A stretch of DNA of 64,000 bases from Burkholderiales bacterium (GTDB lineage Bacteria; Pseudomonadota; Gammaproteobacteria; Burkholderiales; Burkholderiaceae_E). Both the position numbers and the translations under genes were made by a program. The notes under the pieces were generated by a model. The model was given only the letters and a program-made list of their open reading frames with translations, was not told the DNA's origin and made no database searches. How positions within the stretch are numbered: the stretch's first letter is position 1; each line of letters begins with the position of its first letter. Positions 50,107 through 58,440 of the stretch are shown here, piece after piece. The stretch spans positions 71,149 to 135,148 of the forward strand of contig JAPLQF010000024.1 in the NCBI GenBank assembly GCA_026399875.1. Direction: 5' to 3'.

Positions 50107-52269
50107 TCAGCCCCGCTGCCAGCGATGAAAGCGCTCGACCCAGCCAAGCAGCCGCGTGGGCGCATGCGCACGTTTCCATTGACCGGCCGTGTACTTGTTG
50201 GCTTCGGCAAAGGTCGGATAGATCTTGATCGTCCCGAGCAGCTTGTTCAGCCCCAGCCCCCGCTTCATCGCGGTCACGAATTCGACGATCAGTTCTCCGG
50301 CGTGCTCGCCCACGATGGTCGCGCCCAGAATCCGGTCGCTACCCGGACGGGTCAGCACTTTGACGAATCCGCGGGTTGCACCGTCGACGATCGCCCGATC
50401 GAGATCATCGAGCGAATAGCGGGTCACTTCGACTGCGATGCCCTGCTCGGTGGCCTCCTGCTCGTTCAGGCCGACCCGAGCCACCTCCGGGTCGAGAAAG
50501 GTGCACCAGGGCATGACCCGCTCATCGATCCGGAATTGCCAGAATCCCCCGAAGAGCGCGTTGACCGCGGCATACCAGGCCATGTTGGCTGCTGCATGGG
50601 TGAACTGATAGCGTCCGGCGACATCGCCTGCAGCAAGGATGCTGGGATAGTTGGTGCGCAGGAATGGATCGACCTGCACCGTACCGCGCGGCGTCAGATG
50701 GACATCGAGCGCTTCCAGCCCATAGCCGCCGGTGTTGGCAACCCGACCCAGAGCGCAAAGGACCTGATCGAATTCAATCAGGTCCACCTTGCCGTCGTGC
50801 TCGGCAACCAGCGCATTGACCGCCTCTGCACCGACCCCTTCGCGCTCGAAGCGAATCGCGCGGGTCGACAAGCGCAGGTTGATCCCTTCGCTGGCAAAGC
50901 ACTGTGCCACCAGCGCTGATACGTCGGGGTCCTCTCGACTGAGCAGCCGCGATGCCTGATCGAGCAGTGTGACCTGCGAGCCGAAACGCGCAAACGCCAA
51001 GGCCATCTCGCAGCCGATCGGTCCGGCGCCGATCACCAGCAGGCGACGCGGCAGTGTGCGCAGCGACCACACGGTATCGGAGGTGAGAAAGCCAGTGCTC
51101 TCGATCCCCGGAATCGAGGGCACGACCGGACGCGCTCCGGCCGCGATCACGATATGCCGGCTGCTGAGCGTGCGCGTGCCTTCGGGCGTGGTCACCTCCA
51201 CTTCCCAGGGGCTGCGCAGACGCGCCTCGCCCTCGATCACGTCGACCCCAAGGCTGCGATAGCGCTCGAGCGAATCATGCGGTTCGATCTGGTGAACCGC
51301 CTGCTGAACCCGCGCCATGATGTCGGCGAAATCGAACTCGACATGCATTGCGCGGATGCCAAGCGACTTCGAGTCGCGGGCCTGGGCCAGCAGCTTTGCA
51401 CTGCGAAGCAAGGCCTTGGAGGGTACGCATCCGGTGTTCAGACAGTCGCCGCCCATCTTGTGGCGCTCGATGAGCGACACGCTCGCCTTGAGGGTCGCTG
51501 CGATATACGCGGTCACCAGGCCGGCACTGCCCGCGCCGATCACGATCAGGTTGCGGTCAAAACGCTTCGGTCGACGCCAGCGCTGGCTTGTCCGCTGGGC
51601 AGCAAGGAAATCGACGGCTTTTCGCGCCAGCAGAGGAAACAGACCGAGTGCCACAAACGAGGCGATCAGGGTCGGCGACAAAATACCGCTCAGCGAGTTC
51701 AGGCGTGCCAGTTCGGTCCCGGCATTCACATAGACCAGCGTCCCGGCGAGCATGCCGAGCTGGCTGGCGATGTAAAAGGTCGCCGTCCGGATCGGGGTCA
51801 GGCCCATCAGCAGGTTGACCAGAAAAAACGGAAAAAGAGGAATCAGTCGCAGCGAAAACAGATAGAAGCCGCCGTCTCGTCGCACGCCGGCATCGATCGC
51901 CTCGATTCGCCCGGGAAACCGGGCTCGAACCATGTCGCGCAGCAGATAGCGCGAAGTCAGGAAGGCCAATGTGGCGCCGATCGACGAGGCAAACGACACC
52001 AGCACCGTTCCCCATGCAAGGCCGAACAACGCCCCGCCAAGCAGGGTGAGAACCACCGCCGCACCAGGCAGCGACAACGCTGCTGCGATCACATAGACGA
52101 ACAGGTAGATTGCGGCGCTGAAAAACGGACGTTCACGAACCAGCGCGAGAAGTTCATCCTGACGCGACTTGATCTCGGCAAGCGTTGTGAAGCGCCCGAG
52201 ATCGAATCCGACAAACACTGCGATCGCAATCGCAATGAAGGCCATCAGAAGGAGCTGTCGGCGGGACAT
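50107..52269 (-). CDS. Fusion of a TVP38/DedA-like membrane domain and a MerA-like FAD disulfide oxidoreductase
   Basis: A 720-residue two-part protein. Residues 1-225 form a TVP38/TMEM64-like membrane domain with five or six helices (LSLPGAAVVLTLLGGALFG, then SLRLIPLFPFFLVNLLMGLT). Residues 240-700 form a class I disulfide oxidoreductase: FAD site LIVIGAGSAGLVTAYIAA, redox Cys pair in GGDCLNTGCVPSKAL, NAD site LVIGAGPIGCEMALAF, and IYPTFAEANKY where glutathione reductase has HPT. A Tyr in place of the catalytic His is a MerA-like feature, but the MerA C-terminal Cys pair is absent. It could deliver reducing power to a membrane-bound thiol, selenium or arsenic compound. Confidence 0.85.
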   Translation of the reverse strand: MSRRQLLLMAFIAIAIAVFVGFDLGRFTTLAEIKSRQDELLALVRERPFFSAAIYLFVYVIAAALSLPGAAVVLTLLGGALFGLAWGTVLVSFASSIGATLAFLTSRYLLRDMVRARFPGRIEAIDAGVRRDGGFYLFSLRLIPLFPFFLVNLLMGLTPIRTATFYIASQLGMLAGTLVYVNAGTELARLNSLSGILSPTLIASFVALGLFPLLARKAVDFLAAQRTSQRWRRPKRFDRNLIVIGAGSAGLVTAYIAATLKASVSLIERHKMGGDCLNTGCVPSKALLRSAKLLAQARDSKSLGIRAMHVEFDFADIMARVQQAVHQIEPHDSLERYRSLGVDVIEGEARLRSPWEVEVTTPEGTRTLSSRHIVIAAGARPVVPSIPGIESTGFLTSDTVWSLRTLPRRLLVIGAGPIGCEMALAFARFGSQVTLLDQASRLLSREDPDVSALVAQCFASEGINLRLSTRAIRFEREGVGAEAVNALVAEHDGKVDLIEFDQVLCALGRVANTGGYGLEALDVHLTPRGTVQVDPFLRTNYPSILAAGDVAGRYQFTHAAANMAWYAAVNALFGGFWQFRIDERVMPWCTFLDPEVARVGLNEQEATEQGIAVEVTRYSLDDLDRAIVDGATRGFVKVLTRPGSDRILGATIVGEHAGELIVEFVTAMKRGLGLNKLLGTIKIYPTFAEANKYTAGQWKRAHAPTRLLGWVERFHRWQRG

Positions 52270-52308
52270 CGCTGATGAGATCAGGGCACTCGGTGCGGCG
52301 CGGGCACC

Positions 52309-53322
52309 TCAGGCAGCCCGAAAGCCGCCGCGAGCGGCGCCAGCCAACGCATAGGCCGGACCACACGCAAGCCGATCGCGGTAGGAAACCGCGCCGGGAG
52401 AACCGGCAGGCCACTGACGGTCGAATCGTTCGAGGAAACGCGTGGCATCGAAGTCCAGGGCAATTGCCGCCACCTCACAGCCACGCATTGCGGTGCGATA
52501 GAGCACCCTTGCGCCGGCAGGCGGCGCACGGCCATCCAGCGCAATCCGGGTCACGACACCATAGGTGCTGCCTGTGAAGTTGGCCATGCCGGCTGCGCCG
52601 TTGTTGATCACCGCCAGTCGGCGGCGATCGGTCAGTGACTCGAAGGTATCGGCCACCGGCAGGCAGGTGTGACTGCAGGCAATCAGATCGATCTGCGCGG
52701 CATCAAAGGTCGCAGGCAAGCCCTGTTCCCGGCTCACCGGCAAGGCGTCGTGGGCAAGGCGCCACCCGCTGAGAGACTGGTCATCGCCATGAACGCATCC
52801 GACCCGCAAAGCCCCGACCTCAACCCGCCTGAGCATCGGCAGCACGCCCAGCGACGCACTGACGCGAAGATTTCGTGCTGTCTCACGCAGCCGGCTGATC
52901 ATGGCGTTGGAGCGGTCGACATCGGCCTGATCGACCGAATCGGGATAGGCGCAACCGCATCCGGCATCGGCGCCGTCGGTCGAGGGCTCACGGGCGAGTT
53001 CGGTTTCGACATTCCCACGCATCGCATGCCAGCGTCCGACACCCGCCTCAATCGCCATGAACTCATCGGGATCGACGTCGAACCAGTGAAAGTCCCCGTT
53101 GACAACCACCTCGACCCGGCCCTCGGACTCACGACTGATCAGCGATTGCAGACAGGCCAGGGCCTCGGTATTGCCGTACAGGCCGCCCACGACCCACAGC
53201 ACATCGCAGCTCAGGGTCGGCGCTTCGCGAAGGGTCCTGGCTTCGTAGCGGTAGTCGAGCGGACAACAACGGCCCGGCCCATCGGACGAGCCTGCCTCAT
53301 CCTGGCTGGAGACGACCGCCAT
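52309..53322 (-). CDS. Metallophosphoesterase-like protein of the rSAM cluster
   Basis: A 337-residue protein with altered calcineurin-type motifs: WVVGGLYGNTEAL in place of DxHxN, VVVNGDFHWFDVD (GD site), HAMRGNVETEL (GN site), VGCVHGDDQS and ACSHTCLPV in place of GHTH. A Cys-rich insert (AGCGCAYPDSVDQADVDRSN) is unusual for the superfamily. The start at 53322 is preceded by GAGG and lies 11 bases after the arsS stop; ATG 53358 overlapping arsS is an alternative. Likely a phosphatase acting on a phosphorylated intermediate of the pathway. Confidence 0.75.
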   Translation of the reverse strand: MAVVSSQDEAGSSDGPGRCCPLDYRYEARTLREAPTLSCDVLWVVGGLYGNTEALACLQSLISRESEGRVEVVVNGDFHWFDVDPDEFMAIEAGVGRWHAMRGNVETELAREPSTDGADAGCGCAYPDSVDQADVDRSNAMISRLRETARNLRVSASLGVLPMLRRVEVGALRVGCVHGDDQSLSGWRLAHDALPVSREQGLPATFDAAQIDLIACSHTCLPVADTFESLTDRRRLAVINNGAAGMANFTGSTYGVVTRIALDGRAPPAGARVLYRTAMRGCEVAAIALDFDATRFLERFDRQWPAGSPGAVSYRDRLACGPAYALAGAARGGFRAA

Positions 53323-53333
53323 GCCCGAGGCCC

Positions 53334-54299
53334 TCACGCCGCCAGCGCCCCGCCGCATGAGCTGCCCTGGCCTGCGGTGCAGCCATAGCAGTGATCGCGA
53401 ACGACGATCGGCAACCCGTTCAGAGCAGTTGCAGACAGATCACGAATATGCGTGCGCGGCGCATGCGCCGCACGCAGCGGCAACCCCAGCATCTGATTGA
53501 AATCGCAGTCGTAGAGCCAGCCCTGCCAGTCGACGCTGACCATCTCCCGGCACATCACGGCATCGAGGTTTTCACCGCGGTGGGCGCTCTTTAGCAAATC
53601 CATATAGCCGTTGAAACTGCCCTTCGAAATCAGCATCGAGCCGAAACGCTGAATCGGCATATTGGCCAATGTCAGCAGCCGGTCGAACCGGATGCCGAAT
53701 CGATCACCAAGCATCCTGCGATAGTCGTCTTCCAGCGCTTCCTGCGGCGGCGGCAGGACCGGTCCGATCGGGTTGTAGACCAGATTGAGAATCAGGCCGG
53801 AGTCGCCCGCGCCATAACCCAGGGCATTGAGCTGCTGCAGTGCACGGATGCTGGCGGCGTAGGTGCCCTTGCCGCGCTGCTCATCGACATTGTCTTCGAG
53901 ATAGCAGGGCAAGGAAGCAGTGACCTCGACTCCCTGCTGCGCCAGAAAGTCGGCCAGATCCTCCTGCCCGGGCTCGAAGAGGATGGTGAGATTGCACCGG
54001 TCGATCACCCGAACGCCGGCCTCGCGCGCAGCACGGACCAGGCGCCTGAAATGCGGATTCAGTTCGGGCGCACCGCCGGTGAGATCGAGCGTCGAGGCCT
54101 TGCTGGCTGTCAGTGCATTGATGACCGCATCGACCGTCTCGGCATCCATCGATTCGGTGCGATTGGGCCCGGCATTGACATGGCAGTGCTGACAGGTCTG
54201 ATTGCAGACATAGCCCAGATTGACTTGCAGCGTGTGCACCCCACGCCTTGCGATCGCAGGGAACTCGGTCTTCTGAAGCAGTGGGAGAACCGCGTGCAT
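53334..54299 (-). CDS. arsS: ArsS-like radical SAM/Cys-rich protein
   Basis: A 321-residue radical SAM enzyme. The cluster motif CNQTCQHC gives Cys32, Cys36 and Cys39; TLDLTGGAPELNPHF is the second radical SAM strand. A C-terminal DUF3641-type region has CREMVSVDWQGWLYDCDFNQ and the Cys-rich end HCYGCTAGQGSSCGG. This matches the rSAM/SeCys family (TIGR04167) whose best studied members, ArsS, attach a deoxyadenosyl group to dimethylated arsenic in arsenosugar synthesis. In some relatives one C-terminal Cys is selenocysteine; here all are Cys codons. No arsM is in the window, so arsenic as the substrate is only a hypothesis. Confidence 0.88.
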   Translation of the reverse strand: MHAVLPLLQKTEFPAIARRGVHTLQVNLGYVCNQTCQHCHVNAGPNRTESMDAETVDAVINALTASKASTLDLTGGAPELNPHFRRLVRAAREAGVRVIDRCNLTILFEPGQEDLADFLAQQGVEVTASLPCYLEDNVDEQRGKGTYAASIRALQQLNALGYGAGDSGLILNLVYNPIGPVLPPPQEALEDDYRRMLGDRFGIRFDRLLTLANMPIQRFGSMLISKGSFNGYMDLLKSAHRGENLDAVMCREMVSVDWQGWLYDCDFNQMLGLPLRAAHAPRTHIRDLSATALNGLPIVVRDHCYGCTAGQGSSCGGALAA

Positions 54300-54378
54300 C
54301 GGGACGTCTCAAGAGTCGAAGTAAAGCGCGATGGTAACTCGCACCGGCAACGATGACATCGCGGCAGGGTTGCGGGGC

Positions 54379-55536
54379 TTAGCGCTGATCGAAACCTGCC
54401 ATGAAGCCCCGGTCGATCCTGTCCTTCCATCGCCAGGCCGCCCGACCGGCCCATGCCAGTGGCCCCCATTGGGCGATCGCGGTACCGTCGCAACGATTGA
54501 GCAGGGCAAGCGCACGCCGTTGGGGCGTGTAACGCGCCAGCGGATCGATGCGCGTGGCATCCGGTCCGCGAGCCACGCACTGCGCAATCGCGGCCGACAG
54601 CGGCTCGCCCTGACGCAAGGCATGGACCCCGGAACGCGGCACCGATTGCTCAAGAAAGCTCGCACAATCGCCGACCGCGAACACCCGATGATCACTGAAC
54701 GATCGCATCCCGGCATCCACCGCGATACCGCCATCGGCGCCCTGACGGATGCCTTGTCTGTTTGCGCAGGCTCTCAGCCAATCGGGTGGATGGGCACCGG
54801 TCGCAATCAGCACCAGGTCAGCGTCCAGCGAAAACTCGACACCTGGATGCCGCATCAGCCGAAGCTGATTTCCGGCAACGCCGACATACCGGGATGAGTA
54901 ATGGATTGGCACCCCTTTGCGATGCAGGGTCGTCTCGGCAAGCCAGGCGCTCAGCCTCGACTGCCCCGCCAGCAATCGGGCGTCGCTGGTGACCAGATCC
55001 ACCGATGCACCGGCCATCGGGCCCTCGCTCGCGCGCAGGCTAGCCAGTGCGCAGGCCAATTCGAACCCGGCAGCACCACCGCCGACGACAAAGCAGCGAG
55101 GCCGCGGCGGCGCACGCTCGAGCCAGTCACGCCAGGCCTCGACAAACTCGGCAAAGGGCTTGGCGGGCAGCGTCACCACGCTGCTGCCGGCTGCGCGCAG
55201 GCCCGGTGGGCTCGCCGACCCGACGTTCAAGGACAAGAGGTCGTAGTCATGCCGCACACCCTGCGAATCGATTGCCTGACGCGCGGCAAAGTCGATGTCG
55301 ACCAGCGTGGCCATCTTCCACTGCAGTCCGTGTGCCTGGGCCAGTCTCCTGAGGTCGATCGCACAAGCCTCAAAATCATAGTGGCCTGCCAGCCATCCCG
55401 GCATCATTCCGGAGTAGAGAAGTTTTTCGGACGATGCCATCAGCGTGATGTCTGCCGCCGTCCCAAGACGCCGCGACAGCAAGGGACCGGCAATCAGGTG
55501 CGTATGGCCGCCGCCGGCAAGCAAGACCCGCATCAT
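54379..55536 (-). CDS. FAD/NAD(P) oxidoreductase of the SelD-N-terminal type
   Basis: A 385-residue NDH-2-like flavoprotein. FAD site LLAGGGHTHLIAGPLLSRR, second dinucleotide site CFVVGGGAAGFELACALA, and FAVGDCASFLEQ near the C-terminus. It matches the family that in many bacteria is fused to the N-terminus of SelD (TIGR03169); here it stands alone, with no SelD domain. It is the first gene of the minus-strand cluster and lies 79 bases upstream of arsS. It may reduce a thiol or chalcogen-containing substrate, but this is not shown. Confidence 0.83.
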   Translation of the reverse strand: MMRVLLAGGGHTHLIAGPLLSRRLGTAADITLMASSEKLLYSGMMPGWLAGHYDFEACAIDLRRLAQAHGLQWKMATLVDIDFAARQAIDSQGVRHDYDLLSLNVGSASPPGLRAAGSSVVTLPAKPFAEFVEAWRDWLERAPPRPRCFVVGGGAAGFELACALASLRASEGPMAGASVDLVTSDARLLAGQSRLSAWLAETTLHRKGVPIHYSSRYVGVAGNQLRLMRHPGVEFSLDADLVLIATGAHPPDWLRACANRQGIRQGADGGIAVDAGMRSFSDHRVFAVGDCASFLEQSVPRSGVHALRQGEPLSAAIAQCVARGPDATRIDPLARYTPQRRALALLNRCDGTAIAQWGPLAWAGRAAWRWKDRIDRGFMAGFDQR

Positions 55537-55699
55537 GGCTTCGGATGATAGGCGAAGTGTCGCCGCAGACCGACGCAGACCGAGCCAGACGCACCGTTCG
55601 GCGCCTCAGGCTGCAACCCGAACGGCCGGTTTACCCTGACACAGCCAAGCCGGGCAACATCGAAGCGATCAATCGCACGGTGTTTTTCGGAGACCGCAG
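55537..55699. promoter_or_regulatory. Divergent gap between the rSAM cluster and the integrase-like gene
   Basis: 163 bases that must contain the promoter of the minus-strand cluster and that of the plus-strand integrase-like gene. I see no convincing sigma-70 box or repeat. Confidence 0.3.
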
Positions 55700-56977
55700 A
55701 TGTTGTCGAGTATCGAACTGGATCACCTCACTGAGTCGGATATCGGGCGTTGCCTGAGCGATGTCGATGGCCTGAAGGGTTGGGTCCGAATCGAGTCGCG
55801 CCCCGCCAGGCGGGTGGTCGTCGACTTCTCCATGAGGCTGGGCGCCGCCGGCCGTCAGCGCGACCAGAAGCTCGGAACATGGCCTGACCGCAGTCTGGCC
55901 GATATCCGGCGGACCGCCGAACAGCTCCGCCAGGCCCCGGTGCCGGTCGCGATCGCGCTCAAGCAGACTCCCACGACCGCAAGCACCCGGGTCAGCGTGC
56001 GCAAGGTCGGATCGATGACGGTTGCCGAACTCTTCGATGGCTGGTGTCGCGAGGCCCTCGCCGATCGCAAGGACGCCGGCGAGTCGGTTCGTCGCAGTCT
56101 GCACAAGGACGTCATGCCCCATATCGGGATGCAGCCCGCCGCCGGCGTTAGCTCGACCGAGGTGTGTGCGCTGCTCGAGCGTATCGTCGAGCGCGGGGCG
56201 CCGCGGCAGGCCGGCTGCGTACTGGCTGATCTTCGCCAGATGTTCAGATGGGGGCTGCAGGCCGGCGCGATCGACACCGATCCGACCGCCTCCCTGCGAA
56301 AATCCGATTTCGGCGGTGCGGCCCAGGAGCGCAGCAGGACGCTGAGTGCCGAAGAGGTCTGCGAGCTTGCCGGCCGGATGCATGCCGGCAGACTCGCGCC
56401 GCATGTTCGCCATGCGATCTGGCTGCTGCTCGCGACCGGCGTGCGTGTCGGTGAACTTGTGCAGGCGCGATGGAACGATATCGATCTGCACCGACGCCTC
56501 TGGACGATCCCTGCCGAGTTGAGCCACAACGGGCGTGGTCACACCCTGCCACTGTCTGGCTTCGCGGTTCGGCAACTGGAGCCCGGGCTCAGGTTGAAAC
56601 GATCCGATCAGTGGGTCTTTCCGGGCCGCATACCCAGCGAACCGCTCTCAGCCAAGGCGCTCGGCAAGCAGATCCGGGATCGGCAACGCGGGACACAGAT
56701 CCGTGGTCGCTCGAACGCGACGCAGACGCTGCTGCTGTCAGGTGGGGCCTGGACGCCACTGGATCTTCGTCGGACCACTGCTGCCCTGATGCTCGAGAAC
56801 GGGTCGGATCCGGCACTGATCTCGGCTTGCCTCAGTCAGGCGCCGCGCCTTTCCCCGCCGACCGGCGATATCGATGATCCCACTTTCAATCAGTGCATTC
56901 AGGTCTTCGAAATCCTCGGCAACCGATTGCACGAGATTGAAAGGCTTTCACAGGGCGGCGAGCGCCAGGCAGCCTGA
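55700..56977 (+). CDS. P4-type tyrosine-recombinase homologue lacking the catalytic tyrosine
   Basis: A 425-residue protein with an N-terminal arm-binding domain (DUF4102-like, LGTWPDRSLADIRRTAEQL), a SAM-like core-binding domain and a C-terminal catalytic fold. The first Arg is kept (Arg249, TGVRVGEL). The HxxR box reads LDLR (354-357), the second His box LGH reads LSQ (378-380), and no Tyr occurs near the expected position around 388-392. No tyrosine occurs anywhere in the protein. The frame is intact and base use resembles neighbours, so it is probably maintained for DNA binding or is old and inactive. A tRNA-Pro gene lies 400 bases downstream, but no other mobile-element gene is seen. Confidence 0.8.
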   Translation: MLSSIELDHLTESDIGRCLSDVDGLKGWVRIESRPARRVVVDFSMRLGAAGRQRDQKLGTWPDRSLADIRRTAEQLRQAPVPVAIALKQTPTTASTRVSVRKVGSMTVAELFDGWCREALADRKDAGESVRRSLHKDVMPHIGMQPAAGVSSTEVCALLERIVERGAPRQAGCVLADLRQMFRWGLQAGAIDTDPTASLRKSDFGGAAQERSRTLSAEEVCELAGRMHAGRLAPHVRHAIWLLLATGVRVGELVQARWNDIDLHRRLWTIPAELSHNGRGHTLPLSGFAVRQLEPGLRLKRSDQWVFPGRIPSEPLSAKALGKQIRDRQRGTQIRGRSNATQTLLLSGGAWTPLDLRRTTAALMLENGSDPALISACLSQAPRLSPPTGDIDDPTFNQCIQVFEILGNRLHEIERLSQGGERQAA

Positions 56978-57000
56978 GACGCCGCCCAACACTCGCAACA

Positions 57001-57129
57001 TCAGACGCCGGTCATGATGGACTGACCCGCTGGCATATTGTTGTAGCCGCGAAACTCTTCGCCAGATCCTGCTGCGCAGGCAGACAGGAAAAGGGATACG
57101 GCAAGGGCGATCAGCAGTGATCGGTTCAT
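57001..57129 (-). CDS. 42-residue lipoprotein
   Basis: ATG at 57129 on the minus strand opens MNRSLLIALAVSLFLSACAA, a complete lipoprotein signal peptide with lipobox LSAC (Cys18). The mature part of 25 residues reads CAAGSGEEFRGYNNMPAGQS and ends IMTGV. An AAGGA ribosome-binding site lies eight bases upstream. It is below the size gene finders usually report. It has no recognisable family. It converges on the integrase-like gene with 23 bases between stops. Confidence 0.65.
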   Translation of the reverse strand: MNRSLLIALAVSLFLSACAAGSGEEFRGYNNMPAGQSIMTGV

Positions 57130-57321
57130 GGGGGGATCCTTCGAAAGTTCGCCTGGCCAAGCCAGGCGTCAAGCGACTGCCATCCGGGCAGCCAGATCGG
57201 ACCAAGCTGCTCATCAATGCAACAGATCGGTCACCTTCAAAGAGCAGGGGCCGTGCCCGCAGCGCAGCATTAGCGGCTTGCCTGCTGGCATGGCGCTATG
57301 CGCAAACAGGGCGACAGAAAC
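57130..57321. other. Intergenic region upstream of the small lipoprotein
   Basis: About 190 bases between the lipoprotein start and the tRNA-Pro terminator. I see no gene, no repeat and no copy of the tRNA 3' end that would mark an attachment site. Confidence 0.4.
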
Positions 57322-57356
57322 AAAAAGGCCCGAGTCCTTGTGAGACTCGAGCCTTT
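57322..57356 (-). terminator. Terminator of tRNA-Pro
   Basis: An 11-base stem (57326-57336 with 57344-57354, one mismatch) with a seven-base loop. On the minus strand it is followed by TTTTTGTTTCTGT, an intrinsic terminator about 20 bases after the tRNA 3' end. A short T run on the plus side makes it weakly bidirectional. Confidence 0.8.
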
Positions 57357-57373
57357 CGAAAACCGGCGAAAAT

Positions 57374-57450
57374 TGGTCGGGACGGAGGGATTTGAACTCT
57401 CGACCCCCTGCACCCCATGCAGGTGCGCTACCAGGCTGCGCTACGCCCCG
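57374..57450 (-). tRNA. proL: tRNA-Pro, anticodon GGG
   Basis: A 77-base cloverleaf on the minus strand. Acceptor 5' CGGGGCG (57450-57444) pairs with CGTCCCG including one G-U, and CCA is encoded (57376-57374). The anticodon arm is CCTGC-ATGGGGT-GCAGG, giving anticodon GGG after U33, which reads CCC and CCU. The T loop has TTCAAATC. The 3' end faces the integrase-like gene. Confidence 0.96.
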
Positions 57451-57459
57451 AAGCATTCA

Positions 57460-57465
57460 AGTATA
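57460..57465 (-). promoter_or_regulatory. -10 box of tRNA-Pro
   Basis: TATACT on the minus strand ends ten bases before the tRNA 5' end, so transcription would start about three bases upstream of mature tRNA. The -35 region lies inside the end of the MerR gene and is weak. Confidence 0.5.
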
Positions 57466-57476
57466 GCAGGCTGGGC

Positions 57477-57953
57477 TCAGTCCTGGCGGCCGGTTTCGGT
57501 TTGCAGCAAGGCCAACGCGGCCAGCAAGTCGGCCCGCAAGGCCGGCAGATCGATCGTCTGATCGGATGGCTGAAGCTCACTGCCATCAAGTTCGGCCGGC
57601 TGCAGTTCAAGATCGGCGGCGCTGACAGTCAGATCGACCTGCGACGCGTCGCGTCTGCGACCGTTCTGGGCCGCCTCGCCAAGCCTGTTTCGGGCGCCGC
57701 TGATCGTGAACCCCTGCTCATAGAGCAGATCACGAATCCGTCTGACAAGGAGCACCTCATGGTGCTGGTAGTAGCGCCGATTGCCACGTCGCTTCATCGG
57801 GCGCAGCTGCGTGAACTCCTGCTCCCAGTAGCGCAGAACATGAGGTTTGACACCACACAATTCACTGACCTCACCGATGGTGAAGTAGCGCTTGGCCGGT
57901 ATCGGCGGAAGCGGTTCAGCCGAGTCGGATTTGGTGGGAGCGGTTGAGTTCAT
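57477..57953 (-). CDS. MerR-family transcription regulator
   Basis: A 158-residue regulator. The N-terminal winged helix RYFTIGEVSELCGVKPHVLRYWEQEFTQL (read as YFTIGEVSELC, then HVLRYWE) and RGNRRYYQHHEVLLVRRIRD are typical MerR. The C-terminal half is Ala/Leu-rich without Cys or metal-binding motifs. It sits directly after ihfA, the usual position of this uncharacterised MerR regulator next to pheST-ihfA in proteobacteria. ATG 57953 was preferred to a TTG at 57971. The target genes are unknown. Confidence 0.9.
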   Translation of the reverse strand: MNSTAPTKSDSAEPLPPIPAKRYFTIGEVSELCGVKPHVLRYWEQEFTQLRPMKRRGNRRYYQHHEVLLVRRIRDLLYEQGFTISGARNRLGEAAQNGRRRDASQVDLTVSAADLELQPAELDGSELQPSDQTIDLPALRADLLAALALLQTETGRQD

Positions 57954-58032
57954 GTCAGGCAGGAGAAGCAACCCGACGACTGCTCGGGCTGATGGTCACG
58001 GTGATCACGTCGATCGGTTTGGGCGCCCTTCA

Positions 58033-58431
58033 TTACCCTGGCGCGATCCGCTCGATCAGTGCCTTGAGTTTCTGGCTGGAGTGAAAGGTGACCACCCTTC
58101 GGGCCGAGATTGGAATCTCTTCACCGGTCTTGGGATTACGTCCTGGCCGTTGAGGCTTGTCACGCAACTGGAAGTTGCCGAAACCGGAAAGCTTCACGCA
58201 ATCGCCGCGCTCAAGCGCATCCCGAATCTCATCGAAAAAGGTCTCGACCATGTCCTTCGCTTCGCGCTTGTTCAGACCGACGCGATCGAAAAGCATCTCG
58301 GCCAGCTCGGCTTTGGTCAGGGTGAAGCCGTCGACAATCGCCGCTTCTTCAGCATCGACAAGCATATCGTCCTGGTCAGTTGCCGCCATGCTGGTGTCGG
58401 AGAGGGTGTCGATGAGAGGCAGATGACTCAT
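58033..58431 (-). CDS. ihfA: Integration host factor alpha subunit
   Basis: HU/IHF-family DNA-bending protein. The core [28 protein letters not shown] and [20 protein letters not shown] is clearly IhfA, including the minor-groove arm with Pro. From ATG 58431 it has 132 residues, with an acidic N-terminal extension of about 35 residues beyond the E. coli start; internal ATGs at 58389 and 58365 are alternatives. It lies 9 bases after pheT, the standard order. Confidence 0.93.
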   Translation of the reverse strand: MSHLPLIDTLSDTSMAATDQDDMLVDAEEAAIVDGFTLTKAELAEMLFDRVGLNKREAKDMVETFFDEIRDALERGDCVKLSGFGNFQLRDKPQRPGRNPKTGEEIPISARRVVTFHSSQKLKALIERIAPG

Positions 58432-58440
58432 GGTCGAATG

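Noticed and set aside
53334..54299. In-frame selenocysteine in the ArsS-like protein
   Set aside because: The C-terminal Cys-rich motif is complete with ordinary Cys codons, and the stop has no coding continuation that resembles the family.
55700..57450. A prophage or genomic island inserted at tRNA-Pro
   Set aside because: Only a catalytically altered integrase homologue is present; no phage genes and no repeated tRNA 3' end were seen.
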